Shown here piece after piece: positions 40,160 to 49,931 of a stretch of DNA of 64,000 bases (position 1 is its first letter; every line of letters begins with the position of its first letter). A program made the position numbers and the translations under genes. Under the pieces are notes generated by a model, which worked only from the letters and a program-made list of their open reading frames with translations, was not told the origin of the DNA and did not search any database. Origin of the DNA: Erwinia_E haradaeae_D (GTDB lineage: Bacteria; Pseudomonadota; Gammaproteobacteria; Enterobacterales; Enterobacteriaceae); the NCBI RefSeq assembly GCF_900698935.1, contig NZ_LR217715.1, positions 558,001 through 622,000 on the forward strand. Reading direction: 5' to 3'.

Positions 40160-40999
40160 TTACTGTCTAGTTTTTAACCAAGCAATTTCATCTTTCCATA
40201 GATCGGGATTAACTGTTTCAAGAATCATAGGAATACCATTAAAACGTGGATCTTTCATCAACCAATGAAACGCAGTTAAACCTATATTTCCTAATCCTAA
40301 ACTATGATGACGGTCAACCCGGCTGTTAAACTTACCTTTCGAGTCATTAAGATGCACACCACGTAAATACTGAAAACCAATAATTTTTTCAAATTCAGAA
40401 AATGTCTCAATACAATTGCTTTCACTACGTAGATCATAACCACTTGCGAAAGCATGACAAGTATCGATGCATACGCCAATACGGGATTTGTCTTCTACAT
40501 CCCTTATAATAGTGGATAAATGCTCAAATAGAAATCCTAGATTACTACCTTGACCCGCAGTGTTTTCAATCACAACAGTCACTTCTGATGTTTGATTCAG
40601 GACGATATTAATAGATTCAGAAATACGCTCTAGACATTTGTCTTCTGTAATTTGTTGCAAATGACTACCTGGATGACAGTTAAGAAGACGTAAATTTAAT
40701 TTCTGACACCGCAAAACTTCATCTAATAGTGCGGTGCGTGACTTGTTTAATTCATATGACCTGGGGTGCCCTAGATTAATCAAATAACTACTATGAGGCA
40801 TAATTTGTGCTGATGTATAATTGTTCTTGATACATGCAAGATGGAATCTAGTAATTTTTTCAACAGTCAAGGAAGGGGAGCACCATTGTCGTTGATTTTT
40901 AGTAAAGAGTGCAAAAGCTGTAGCTTTTAACTGTGCAGCACGCTCTACTGCATACTCTAAACCCCCTGCAATGCTAACATGAGCTCCAATATATTTCAT
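40160..40999 (-). CDS. nfo: Endonuclease IV (Nfo), AP endonuclease
   Basis: Nfo cleaves DNA at abasic sites and removes 3' blocking groups in base excision repair. From the start used here it has 279 residues (E. coli 285). The TIM-barrel enzyme keeps zinc-ligand segments: GAHVS, HSSYLINLGHP, HPGSH, ENTAGQG, CIDTCHAFASGYD, HLNDSK and DRHHSLGLGNIG. MKYIGAHVS aligns with the E. coli N-terminus, and AGGA lies eight bases before that ATG, so I prefer it to the ATG three codons earlier. The nfo-fru neighbourhood is also found in E. coli. With RecB it shows that some DNA repair is kept. Confidence 0.96.
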   Translation of the reverse strand: MKYIGAHVSIAGGLEYAVERAAQLKATAFALFTKNQRQWCSPSLTVEKITRFHLACIKNNYTSAQIMPHSSYLINLGHPRSYELNKSRTALLDEVLRCQKLNLRLLNCHPGSHLQQITEDKCLERISESINIVLNQTSEVTVVIENTAGQGSNLGFLFEHLSTIIRDVEDKSRIGVCIDTCHAFASGYDLRSESNCIETFSEFEKIIGFQYLRGVHLNDSKGKFNSRVDRHHSLGLGNIGLTAFHWLMKDPRFNGIPMILETVNPDLWKDEIAWLKTRQ

Positions 41000-41786
41000 A
41001 ATGCTCATCCTACAAATGAATAAAATAGCAAACTATAAGAAACCGTAAATAGTATACTGCCAAATCACATGAGAAAAAATTCCCATGCGACAACAGTCAT
41101 TGGTTATATTAATAATATGTTTTTGGTTAGATTTCAAATATTTAAAAAACTATTATAAACTTGACTGTAGTAGCATCACTCAAGAGATTTATTTTCAAAA
41201 AGTTGTTGTGCCTTACATGAATGCGTGTGCAATGACATTATCAAGCTATGTTTCGCCATGATATGTGATGCGTTGATTTCTCTATTGTTGTATATCCTAG
41301 ATAATATGTGCACCTTCCCTGTATATTGTCATGCAGCTATAGATTGCACCTAACATCATCTTTACATAAAACAACAACCATTATATTGATGCAAAACACA
41401 GACAATATCAGTTAAAATATTTATATAAATTTTGACAATGTTATCAAGTAATCTAATACTCGATCCACATAGAAGATGCTATTAGTATAATTCTATTTAT
41501 AAAGATCCATATTTTGCATGTTTATAACTGACCAATGCCAATCTTTTCAAAATTATAGAGTGCTCATAAAAACTTAATATAACATTAATAGTGATTCCTA
41601 ATATCTATACGATACAATAAATGTGGCGATGAAGCCCATCTTTAAGATGTCAAGTTCTATAATAGAATTATATAGGCCTAAGAAACACTATGAGATTAGG
41701 TAAAATAATATGGTAGTCATACTACATTTTCTTAATTGATAGTATCTGAGATATACTAAAGATTCATACTCGATGTGCTCTCTACA
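41000..41786. other. 790-base gap, nfo to mepM
   Basis: In E. coli lpxM follows mepM (yebA). A decayed lpxM would fit the position on the minus strand, but I could not read any of its motifs. No RNA gene or clear terminator is visible. It contains the nfo leader. Confidence 0.4.
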
Positions 41787-43112
41787 TTACTCTTTATGTA
41801 ATTGGAACAACACTTTTTGTACACGACGCAAATATGAACGAAGTTCTTTACCCGTTAATTTTTCCATCGCAGGTAGTCTAGCTGTCATAGGGTTGACAGC
41901 TTGGTTATTTATCCATGTCTCAAAATGAATGTGTGGTCCTGTTGAGCGTCCAGTATTGCCAGAAAGCGCAATCGATTCACCACGTTTAACTTTCTGTCCT
42001 TTTCTAACAAACAACGTCTTAAGATGCATGTAACGCGTCATATATTGACGACCATGACGTATAGCTATATAGTTCCCAGCTGTCTCACTATATGTTGACA
42101 CAATTACCTCACCATTTCCGATAGACAACACTGGAGTGCCAATAGGCACTGCAAAGTCTACGCCTTTATGTGGTGCAATGCGGCCAGTTACTGGATTGGT
42201 GCGTCGTGGGTTAAATGGAGATGACACGCGATATTTTCTGACGGTTGGAAAACGCATAAAACCACTTGCTAACCCAGATCCGTTGCAATCATAGAATTTA
42301 CCATCAGAAGCCCGAATGGCATAATAATCCTTGCTACTATTGCGAAACCTCACCCCTAAAAGCTCACTATGCTGCTTTACGCTATTTAACGTTGCATGCA
42401 TTGTTAATATATCAAAACAATCCCCATCATGTAGTTTTCGAAAATCAATTTGCCACTGCAAAGATGTAATTACTGCTCTGATTTCATGACTATTTAAGCC
42501 AGATAATTTTGCACTATTAATAAAACTACCGTTGACAACGACTTTCATGATCTTTTGGTACGATTCACCAGTTCTAAATAATATAGACACCTTAAAACCT
42601 TCTTTAGTGCGATCATAGTAGCGTTTTTCACTCTGTGAGCGTTCCCATATTAAATGCTCTATTTTATTATCCTCATTGAGTACCCAGGCCAATTTTTGGC
42701 CAATGTGTAAATTTCGCATCTCTGTGTCAACCGTTATTAATTTCCTAATATCTTCTTGCTCAACATCATATTGGTGAAGTATGGTGCTAAATGCATCTCC
42801 TTTAGAAACCACATGCTCATGCACGCTAATTTCATTAGAGATGTCAGTATCTATTTCATCTTTTAGTACATCTTCTTCAAGCGATAGAGTGCCTTCATCA
42901 ATAGGTTCACTATCTTTAGGTAGAAAAGCATTAAGATGATGCGCTTGAACATGGACAGGGCTCACCTTGAGATCCGCATGATGAGTTAGCTCGAGATGCG
43001 ACTGCGCAAGAGAAATACTTAGAGGCACCGACATGAGCGTACTCAATAAAATACGGTGAAAAGAACATAAATAATAAAATACTAAACTAAACATCTTGAA
43101 TTGTTTCTGCAC
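41787..43112 (-). CDS. mepM: Murein DD-endopeptidase MepM (YebA), M23 family
   Basis: MepM cuts D-Ala-mDAP crosslinks so that new glycan strands can be inserted into the wall. The 441-residue product (E. coli 440) has an N-terminal hydrophobic anchor (residues about 20-37), a LysM-type domain beginning VVSKGDAFSTILHQY and ending LHIGQKLAW, a second OPA/Csd3-like region, and the C-terminal M23 (LytM) domain. The zinc ligands are present in HKGVDFA (HxxxD) and HIHFE (HxH), with GNTGRSTGPH between them. It is 15 bases downstream of znuA on the same strand, as in E. coli, so zinc-linked co-expression is possible. Confidence 0.96.
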   Translation of the reverse strand: MQKQFKMFSLVFYYLCSFHRILLSTLMSVPLSISLAQSHLELTHHADLKVSPVHVQAHHLNAFLPKDSEPIDEGTLSLEEDVLKDEIDTDISNEISVHEHVVSKGDAFSTILHQYDVEQEDIRKLITVDTEMRNLHIGQKLAWVLNEDNKIEHLIWERSQSEKRYYDRTKEGFKVSILFRTGESYQKIMKVVVNGSFINSAKLSGLNSHEIRAVITSLQWQIDFRKLHDGDCFDILTMHATLNSVKQHSELLGVRFRNSSKDYYAIRASDGKFYDCNGSGLASGFMRFPTVRKYRVSSPFNPRRTNPVTGRIAPHKGVDFAVPIGTPVLSIGNGEVIVSTYSETAGNYIAIRHGRQYMTRYMHLKTLFVRKGQKVKRGESIALSGNTGRSTGPHIHFETWINNQAVNPMTARLPAMEKLTGKELRSYLRRVQKVLFQLHKE

Positions 43113-43127
43113 GCACCACTTCCTTGA

Positions 43128-44102
43128 TTAATCTCCCTTGAAACAGCTAGTATACTGATCAGATAGCTGTACAAGAAATTGCACGTAACTATCTTTACTT
43201 AGAGTAATACTGGCACCAAGAGGATCTAATATACCAGAACGCACATCAGTCCCTCTAGAAATAGCTTGCATTACCGTAGGCCTAAGCTGTGGCTCAGCAA
43301 AGATACAGATTCCTTTTTGTTCAATAAGTTTCATCCTAATATGATGCAAACGCTTTGCGCCTGGTTGAATCTCTGGGTTGATAGTAAAATAACCAGTAGG
43401 GCTAAGACCGTAATGCTTTTCAAAATAGGTGTAAGCATCATGAAAAACCAAATATCCTTTATCTTTAAATGGAGCAAGTTGTTTATGAATTTTATCATTA
43501 GCCACGAATAGTGTGGATTGAAAATAGCGTAAATTCGCATCTAATTTATCCTGACTAATAGGCATCTGTTGTAATAGTTTTGCATGAATAGCAATCGCTA
43601 TTTTTTTTGCAATGTCCGGGGACATCCATAAATGCATGTTATATTCGCCATGATAATGGCGACCTTGTCTGTCTGTAGAAACGGAATTTTCAATCTTTTT
43701 TTCACCGATATGTCTATATAAACTGCCTAGTTCTGCATGTTCAACACCTCTTAATAGCAATGCTTGTACACCAGGGATCTGGTCTATTTGGATATTATTA
43801 TGTAATATGGATACATTCGAAATTGCCTTGCTCATAAATGCTTCCATGTCAGGCCCAACCCAGACTACTAATTCTGCGTTCTTAAGATTTTTAATATCTG
43901 AAGGACGTAATGCATAACTATGCACAGATGCGCCATCTGGTAAAAGAACAGAGACCGATGTCACACCATCAGCAATAGTTGCAGCAATGAAACCGATAGG
44001 TTTGACAGAAGCAACAATCGTAGCTTGAGCTGAAAGGGACGCTAATCCTATAATTAACATGCCCGCTAAGATGAATATTTTGTGCAAACTGATATGTAAC
44101 AT
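43128..44102 (-). CDS. znuA: Periplasmic zinc-binding protein ZnuA
   Basis: ZnuA captures zinc in the periplasm for the ZnuBC ABC transporter. From the start at 44102 it has 324 residues. A Sec signal peptide (hydrophobic FILAGMLIIGLASLSAQA) precedes the mature part. Zinc-ligand regions VHSYALRPSD, NMHLWMSPD, VFHDAYTYFEKHYG and DPLGASI are kept. The His/Asp-rich loop between the first two ligands, very acidic and His-rich in E. coli, is reduced here to a few scattered His. GGAAG precedes the ATG at 44102, so I prefer it to the ATG five codons upstream. It is divergent from znuC with 67 bases between, and followed by mepM. Confidence 0.95.
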   Translation of the reverse strand: MLHISLHKIFILAGMLIIGLASLSAQATIVASVKPIGFIAATIADGVTSVSVLLPDGASVHSYALRPSDIKNLKNAELVVWVGPDMEAFMSKAISNVSILHNNIQIDQIPGVQALLLRGVEHAELGSLYRHIGEKKIENSVSTDRQGRHYHGEYNMHLWMSPDIAKKIAIAIHAKLLQQMPISQDKLDANLRYFQSTLFVANDKIHKQLAPFKDKGYLVFHDAYTYFEKHYGLSPTGYFTINPEIQPGAKRLHHIRMKLIEQKGICIFAEPQLRPTVMQAISRGTDVRSGILDPLGASITLSKDSYVQFLVQLSDQYTSCFKGD

Positions 44103-44169
44103 TATGCTAACTTCCATTTCGATAGACTATATTAATCATCTTCTTGCATGTAAAAATTCTATCATGATC

Positions 44170-44895
44170 ATGAATATATCCACTTTAATCAGTATAAAGC
44201 AAGTTTCAGTAAAACTTGGTCAACGTTTTGTACTTAATAATATCTCACTCAATCTACAATCTGGGAAAATATTGACATTACTTGGACCAAATGGAGCGGG
44301 TAAATCCACACTAGTACGCGTGGTGTTAGGACTAATCATACCAACTTCGGGAACTGTAAAACGCCTATCAAAATTTTGTATTGGGTACGTTCCACAAAAA
44401 ATGTTTTTAGATGCCGCCATTCCTTTAAGGGTAGATCGCTTTATGCACTTACGGCCAACTGTCAAACATCGAGACATTCTACCTGCATTACAGCGCGTAC
44501 ATGCAGAACATTTGATGACACTGCCGCTCCAAAAATTATCAGGAGGTGAAATGCAGAGGGTGTTACTAGCTCGCGCCTTACTCAACAAACCTAAATTATT
44601 AGTACTTGATGAACCCACTCAGGGTGTCGATATTGATTGTCAGGTCAAATTATATGATTTAATTGACCAACTTCGACATGAACTCCATTGTAGTGTTTTA
44701 ATTGTCTCACATGATCTGCATTTTGTTATGGCTAAAACTGATGAAGTCCTATGTCTAAATCAGCATATCTGCTGCTCTGGCACATCACAAGCAGTATCGC
44801 AACATCCAGAATTTATCTCCATGTTTGGCCATCTGGGGGCTAGAAAGCTAGCTATTTATCATCACAAAACTCACATGCATCGGTGTGATTCATAA
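44170..44895 (+). CDS. znuC: Zinc ABC transporter ATPase ZnuC
   Basis: ZnuC powers zinc import through ZnuB. The product has 241 residues (E. coli 251). Walker A is GPNGAGKST (around residues 37-45), the ABC signature is LSGGEMQRVLLARAL, Walker B is LLVLDEPTQGVD, and the switch His lies in VSHDLHFVM. MNISTLISIKQVSVKLG aligns with the E. coli N-terminus, which favours the start at 44170; the open frame extends further upstream only because it overlaps znuA on the other strand. The C-terminal basic/His tail is shorter than in E. coli. znuB follows after 34 bases. Confidence 0.96.
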   Translation: MNISTLISIKQVSVKLGQRFVLNNISLNLQSGKILTLLGPNGAGKSTLVRVVLGLIIPTSGTVKRLSKFCIGYVPQKMFLDAAIPLRVDRFMHLRPTVKHRDILPALQRVHAEHLMTLPLQKLSGGEMQRVLLARALLNKPKLLVLDEPTQGVDIDCQVKLYDLIDQLRHELHCSVLIVSHDLHFVMAKTDEVLCLNQHICCSGTSQAVSQHPEFISMFGHLGARKLAIYHHKTHMHRCDS

Positions 44896-44929
44896 AGATC
44901 TATTATTATATACAGGGGGTTAATTGGAA

Positions 44930-45715
44930 ATGATTGAGCTACTGTTTCCTAGTTGGATCACCGGAGTCTTGCTTACTGCTATTACCGGACCCTTAGGGTC
45001 ATTTATTATCTGGCGACGTATGTCTTATTTTGGCGATACATTAGCACATGCTTCACTACTCGGTGTGACATGTGGGTTATTATTAGATATTAATCCTTTT
45101 TATGCAGTAATGCTTATGACAGTATTCTTAGCTTTTATATTAGTATGGTTGGAACATTACTCCCATTTAGCACTTGACACCTTATTAGGCATTTTAGCTC
45201 ATAGCTCTCTTTCATTAGGATTAGTATTAGTCAGTCTAATATCTAATATTCGTGTAGACTTAATGACATACCTTTTTGGTGATCTACTGTCTATGACATA
45301 TAATGATTTATGGCTGATCATGACTGGAGTTATACTTGTTTTATCTGTTCTCATTTGGCATTGGCGTGCGCTCCTTTCACTAACTGTACACGCCGAATTA
45401 GCACATGTTGACGGTATTAGTATTCAGAGAACAAGAGTTATTTTAATGCTTATTACTGCATTAACTATTGGCATATCTATGAAGTTCGTCGGTGCTTTAA
45501 TTATAACCTCTCTGTTAATTATCCCGGCAGCCACTGCACGTCGATTTGCGCACTCTCCTGAGCAAATGGCTATATTAGCGGTTATTATAGGTGCGCTTGC
45601 AGTAACAATAGGATTAATTTTTTCCGCATTGTATGATACGCCAGCAGGACCATCTGTGGTGTTAGGAGCAGCAATCATGTTTATGTTTAGCGTCATTAAA
45701 AAGCAAGAGATATAA
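44930..45715 (+). CDS. znuB: Zinc ABC transporter permease ZnuB
   Basis: ZnuB forms the inner membrane channel of the zinc importer. The product has 261 residues from ATG 44930, exactly the E. coli length; a TTG two codons earlier is less likely because MIELLFPSW matches E. coli MIELLFPGW. It is hydrophobic throughout, with seven or eight membrane segments, and family motifs GPLGSFI, MSYFGDTLAHASLLG, DTLLGILAHSSLSLGL and KFVGALIITSLLIIPAATARR. AGGGGGT lies upstream of the start. With ZnuA and ZnuC the transporter is complete. In E. coli ruvB comes next nearby; here the dcw cluster follows after a gap, so the gene order has been rearranged. Confidence 0.96.
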   Translation: MIELLFPSWITGVLLTAITGPLGSFIIWRRMSYFGDTLAHASLLGVTCGLLLDINPFYAVMLMTVFLAFILVWLEHYSHLALDTLLGILAHSSLSLGLVLVSLISNIRVDLMTYLFGDLLSMTYNDLWLIMTGVILVLSVLIWHWRALLSLTVHAELAHVDGISIQRTRVILMLITALTIGISMKFVGALIITSLLIIPAATARRFAHSPEQMAILAVIIGALAVTIGLIFSALYDTPAGPSVVLGAAIMFMFSVIKKQEI

Positions 45716-46190
45716 GACCAAAGCATGATCTCAATCTCTTAAATTTAGATAATCATACCTTCAATACCAGTCGCTTCCCAAAAGTATTGATATCTATCGG
45801 GCGAAAATATTCTCTAAGGTTTTTCTTAATACTTCACTCGTTGAAAGCAAACAGACATCCTAATGTATTGAAATCTTTTCAAGATCAATAGTGTATTCCA
45901 GTCTATTTACGATTTATGTGGATGTTGATATGTTCCACATCAATTAGGTTTAATCTAAACGAATTAATAAAATTAATAATATACCAGTAATACTGGAAAC
46001 TACTTTTTTTAACTCACTTAAAGAGACTATTGTATAACAATCATCTTATGATTTCTTCGCTTAGATAATGTGAGACTATATATTATTGGATATGAATGAA
46101 TCTATGTTCTATATATTTTGATGTCCCTTAATATACTAGTAACACGCAAAAATACTGAGCCATTTTTGCTTAATGTTATGAGGTGTTATG
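45716..46190. other. 470-base spacer after znuB
   Basis: AT-rich, without a gene. It would contain the ancestral dcw (mraZ) promoter, but no promoter boxes or MraZ-binding direct repeats are recognisable. A 10-base unit GTTATGAGGT is duplicated exactly at 46175-46194, at the left edge of the presumed mraZ remnant. Confidence 0.4.
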
Positions 46191-46275
46191 AGGTTTACTT
46201 TAAGCCACAATCCTTTTAATACTTACGACTGTTATGCCATGTATACTAGATGTATAGTTTTTCTTGATCCCTTAT
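46191..46275 (+). pseudogene. mraZ: Possible mraZ remnant
   Basis: The dcw cluster normally starts with mraZ. Around 46212-46275 one plus-strand frame reads TILLILTTVMPCILDV, then a stop, then FFLIPY, which lines up with E. coli MraZ EQLLENAAGQMVCTIDI followed by CLLLYP. The position is right: the expected remaining mraZ length plus rsmH would end close to the rsmH remnant described next. The match is short and interrupted. Confidence 0.3.
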
Positions 46276-47392
46276 ATAAGGCATGCGGTACTCTTTAATC
46301 AACAAGACTAGCGTATTAGCTATTCATGTACTTAAGTACACTACAACGATAGTAATTGCTTCTATTTTATGCATTAAATAGAAAATATAGAAGCATATAC
46401 CAGTTTTTCAAAAAACATTGTGAAATTTCGAAATTCTCAAAGGTAATTCTATGGCTATATCACTGAAATCAAGTATTGCACTTAACGTGTAATGCAGTCG
46501 TTGTATACTGCAGAACAGTTAGAGCTATGATGACTCCCAAGAGGTGTAGTAGCGTATTTATGCATACCTACAGAACATGTATGTATTAACGCAAGTGAAT
46601 CCCATACTGATGTATGTGTCATCAACGGTACACAAGCACACTATACGAATATTTTAATATTATTCTTTTAAACTATCTATGAGGCATATATCTCTCTGAA
46701 TCTATCAATGAGTTTACCGATAGCGCATCAAATTTCTCTTATATTATAACAAAATATTTTCTGTATTAAAACCTCTTCTTGCTTTTTATCACTAGTATGT
46801 GGTATCTTTACCGATACGTAAAATGCTATTATTGGATAAGAAGTTTAAAATTATATCTCGATAATACTGATCTCTAATCTGCACAACTAGCCTACTCACC
46901 TTAATATAGACTATATATGCCCGCCTATAACCTTATTGTATTTTATAATTTATATGCATATGAACATGAATCTATCGGCGCTTACCTATTAAGTCTGCAT
47001 CGATCAAAAAAATATATTTTGGATAAATGCCGATTAGGAATAAGTACGAAAGTAGATATCAAAATATGATGAGACTTAGCTCTAATCTGTCTCTATTTTT
47101 TAATATAATCACTAAATCTATTAAATAAGGACGTTGACATCATAAACCACCAATAAGAATTGGTGTGACTATCATTCAATTTCTACTACTTAATACGACA
47201 TAACATATTCCTAATAGATTCACTAAAGAAAAATGTAAAATACTGATGCACAAGAAATAGAACTTACTCTTCCTGAAGTATACGTTATTAGAGATTCACT
47301 CTTTATTGTCTTACAGAGAATAAGTCAACACTATTCTCGTTACACATTTACCATATTATAGCTAAATCGACAGTGAAATAAATATTTTTAAT
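46276..47392. other. 1.1 kb of decayed DNA in the mraZ-rsmH position
   Basis: By position this should be the 3' part of mraZ and the 5' two thirds of rsmH. I cannot read the RsmH SAM-binding segment (GTFGRGGHS) or other N-terminal motifs. No unrelated gene is visible. Confidence 0.35.
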
Positions 47393-47707
47393 ATGTATTC
47401 AATTATGAAAGCATGTTATGAACATAACATATTTTCGATTGAAGTGCTGGTAATCATAATAGATAGGCATATTATATCTCATTTCTTCAGATATGTGAGA
47501 CGTAGCTCAATGAGGTCAAAAACTCAACAACCAAAAACATTATCTATTCTCATACTTGCTATATCCAATATTCTTATGCGAAATCAAAAAAATTCTTACA
47601 GTCTTGTATGCAATTTTTAAATGATGAATCATCAAGCGCTATGCAGCTATCAGAGGGTGATTGAATCAAATAGCTCAAAGGTCATTCAAGGTATAGCAAT
47701 AAAATAA
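47393..47707 (+). pseudogene. rsmH: 3' remnant of rsmH (mraW)
   Basis: RsmH methylates N4 of C1402 in 16S rRNA and normally sits between mraZ and ftsL. A 75-codon frame at 47393-47620 matches the end of E. coli RsmH without gaps in one block: EVLVIIIDRHIIS against NVLAPGGRLSIIS, followed by VRR and Q-P-L residues in the order expected from IVKR and PQVPAGL. After a frameshift, SSKVIQGIAIK (47672-47704) resembles the C-terminal SSVLRIAER, followed by a stop. The catalytic N-terminal half is not readable, so the gene is dead. The order rsmH-ftsL-ftsI supports the assignment. Confidence 0.45.
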
Positions 47708-48052
47708 TAGCTATCTTTCCGATAAGTATGTTTTTCTTAACTTGCTCGTCACAGACACCTAATTTACTATCATAATTGACACATTATATCGCTATCGACA
47801 ATACTCAATCCCTGACATTCTCATTTATCACATAACAAATGCTTATTCTTTTGAAGCAATAATAAGCGCAATCCTTAAGGCTTTGATATACATCAAATGT
47901 CGGTAATTTAGAAAAAGATCAAAATACTTTTAAGTATCATGTACTTTGCACTCTAATCAGTCACATAAATATAATGCTTTATAAACAGATGCTGATATAT
48001 ATCTTTGATAGGAAACTAAAAACTACTTCTAGGGTATTAAACCTTCATATAT
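47708..48052. other. Decayed DNA in the ftsL position
   Basis: About 350 bases fit the N-terminal and membrane part of ftsL (E. coli 121 codons), but no hydrophobic FtsL helix can be read in a continuous frame. Confidence 0.3.
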
Positions 48053-48115
48053 CAAAAGATACCTCGAACTTATATTAGTCTTTACTCACCGAAGAGTATT
48101 ATTTTTGTAAAATAA
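48053..48115 (+). pseudogene. ftsL: Possible 3' end of ftsL
   Basis: A frame ending at TAA 48113-48115 reads KIPRTYISLYSPKSIIFVK, comparable with the E. coli FtsL C-terminus KLQMQHVDPSQENIVVQK, with one gap. Two bases later comes ATGAAAAAATAG, in frame with ftsI and looking like the former ftsI start now closed by stops. The distance to ftsI is as expected. The evidence is short-range, so confidence is low. Confidence 0.3.
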
Positions 48116-48162
48116 CCATGAAAAAATAGATGCACTATCATTAATAACATGTTTATACAATC

Positions 48163-49902
48163 ATGGTGTCTAATATAGGCATAGCGCACAGGATGAAAAC
48201 CATAAAATATACATATAATAAAAAATTAAAAAACAGGGAAATAAAAAGTAGCTTTTCTCGCTGGCGTTTTATTTTTTTATTTAGTTGCATACTCCTATGT
48301 ATGACGGGGTTGCTATTGCGAGTAGCTTGGTTACAAGTCATGAATCCTGCTTACCTAGTACATGAAGGAGACTTACGATCACTACGTGTACAAGTGATCC
48401 CGACATTACGCGGTATGATTAGTGATCGACAAGGGCGCCTGCTAGCAGTGAGCGTACCAGTGCATGCTATTTTAGCCGACTCAAAAGCACTGCATAAAAA
48501 TGGCAACGTCATCTTCAATAATCATTGGAAAGCACTAGCAGATGTGTTGTCTATACCGATCGCTCAAATCACCGATCGTATCAACGCTAATCCTACAAGC
48601 CGATTTGTCTATCTAGCACGTCAAGTTAATCCAGAAATTAGTGGTTATATCCAAAAACTAAAGATACCAGGTATATTTTTACGTGAAGAATCACGTCGGT
48701 ACTACCCTGCTGGACAAGTAACCTCACATTTAATTGGTGTAACTAATATTGACGGGGAAGGTATTGAAGGTATTGAAAAGAGCTTTAATCAATGGCTCAC
48801 AGGACAGCCTGGTTCAAGGATAATACGAAAAGACCGTTTAGGAGAGGTTATTGAAGACATTACTTCCATAGACAGTCAAGAAGCACACAATCTAGTTTTA
48901 AGTATTGATGAAGAAATTCAAACTCAAGTATATCATGAGTTAAATAAAGCAGTATCTTTGCACAAGGCTCAATCCGGTACAGCAGTACTACTAGATGTGC
49001 GTACTGGAGAAGTGTTAGCGATGGCAAATAGCCCAGCCTATAACCCAAATAACTTGCATCAATCTACGCAAGACAGTATGCGTAACCGTGCGATCACAGA
49101 TATGTTTGAACCAGGATCAACAGTAAAACCTATGGTCATTATGGCTGCACTAAAACACAGTATAGTTAGTGAACAGAGTATATTAAATACCGAACCATTC
49201 CGTATTCATGGGCACATAATTCGAGATGTAGCGTCCTATCATGAACTTACCCTCACCGGAGTACTTCAAAAATCATCCAACGTTGGCGTTACTCGTTTAG
49301 CATTGGCTCTGCCTTCTCATGCATTAGTTGAAACCTACTCAAAATTTGGCTTAGGTAAAAAAACAAATTTAGGATTAATTGGAGAAAGTAAGGGTTTATG
49401 CCCTCGAAAAAAACATTGGTCTGATATAGAAAAAGCTGCGTTTTCTTTTGGGTATGGACTCATGGTAACGCCATTACAATTAGCGAGAGTCTATGCAACA
49501 TTTGGTAGTTATGGTATTTATCGCCCGTTATCAATCACTAAAGTAGTCTCGCCGGTAGAAGGAAGACGTATTTTCCCTGAACCAATAGTACGCACGGTAT
49601 TACATATGATGGAAAGCGTTTCTCTTCCAGGTGGAAGCGGTGTAAAAGCAGCTATCAAAGGTTATCGTATTGCCATTAAAACAGGTACAGTAAAAAAAGT
49701 AGGACCTAACGGTAAGTTTATTAACCGATACATTGCTTATGCTGCTGGGGTAGCCCCTGCCAGTAAACCTCGTTTCGCGTTAGTGGTCGTAGTTAATGAC
49801 CCTCAATCGGGTCAATATTACGGTGGTGCAGTTTCAGCACCTGTATTTAGTACTATTATGAGTAGTGTACTACACACAATGCACATAAAGCCAGATATGT
49901 AA
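48163..49902 (+). CDS. ftsI: Penicillin-binding protein 3 (FtsI), septal transpeptidase
   Basis: FtsI crosslinks septal peptidoglycan with FtsW as glycosyltransferase partner. The 579-residue product (E. coli 588) has a basic cytoplasmic N-terminus, one membrane helix (FIFLFSCILLCMTGLLL), a pedestal domain (LRGMISDRQGRLLAVSVPVHA, REESRRYYPAGQVTSHLIG) and the transpeptidase domain with the active Ser in EPGSTVKPM, SSN in KSSNVGV and KTGT in IKTGTVKK. The E. coli C-terminal tail removed by Prc is missing. The start is uncertain: ATG 48163 or 48193 both work, and a relic ATG followed by stops lies in frame at 48118. Upstream ftsL has decayed. murE follows after about 30 bases. Confidence 0.95.
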   Translation: MVSNIGIAHRMKTIKYTYNKKLKNREIKSSFSRWRFIFLFSCILLCMTGLLLRVAWLQVMNPAYLVHEGDLRSLRVQVIPTLRGMISDRQGRLLAVSVPVHAILADSKALHKNGNVIFNNHWKALADVLSIPIAQITDRINANPTSRFVYLARQVNPEISGYIQKLKIPGIFLREESRRYYPAGQVTSHLIGVTNIDGEGIEGIEKSFNQWLTGQPGSRIIRKDRLGEVIEDITSIDSQEAHNLVLSIDEEIQTQVYHELNKAVSLHKAQSGTAVLLDVRTGEVLAMANSPAYNPNNLHQSTQDSMRNRAITDMFEPGSTVKPMVIMAALKHSIVSEQSILNTEPFRIHGHIIRDVASYHELTLTGVLQKSSNVGVTRLALALPSHALVETYSKFGLGKKTNLGLIGESKGLCPRKKHWSDIEKAAFSFGYGLMVTPLQLARVYATFGSYGIYRPLSITKVVSPVEGRRIFPEPIVRTVLHMMESVSLPGGSGVKAAIKGYRIAIKTGTVKKVGPNGKFINRYIAYAAGVAPASKPRFALVVVVNDPQSGQYYGGAVSAPVFSTIMSSVLHTMHIKPDM

Positions 49903-49931
49903 CGGAATTTTAATACCAAAGTAGGCAAAAT

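Noticed and set aside
44103..44169. Possible Zur operator between znuA and znuC
   Set aside because: The 67-base divergent region has no clear palindrome resembling the enterobacterial Zur box; only AT-rich partial matches were seen.
46175..46194. Exact duplication of the 10-base unit GTTATGAGGT
   Set aside because: Only two copies; reminiscent of repeated operator sites before mraZ but not matching a known MraZ box, so not listed as regulatory.
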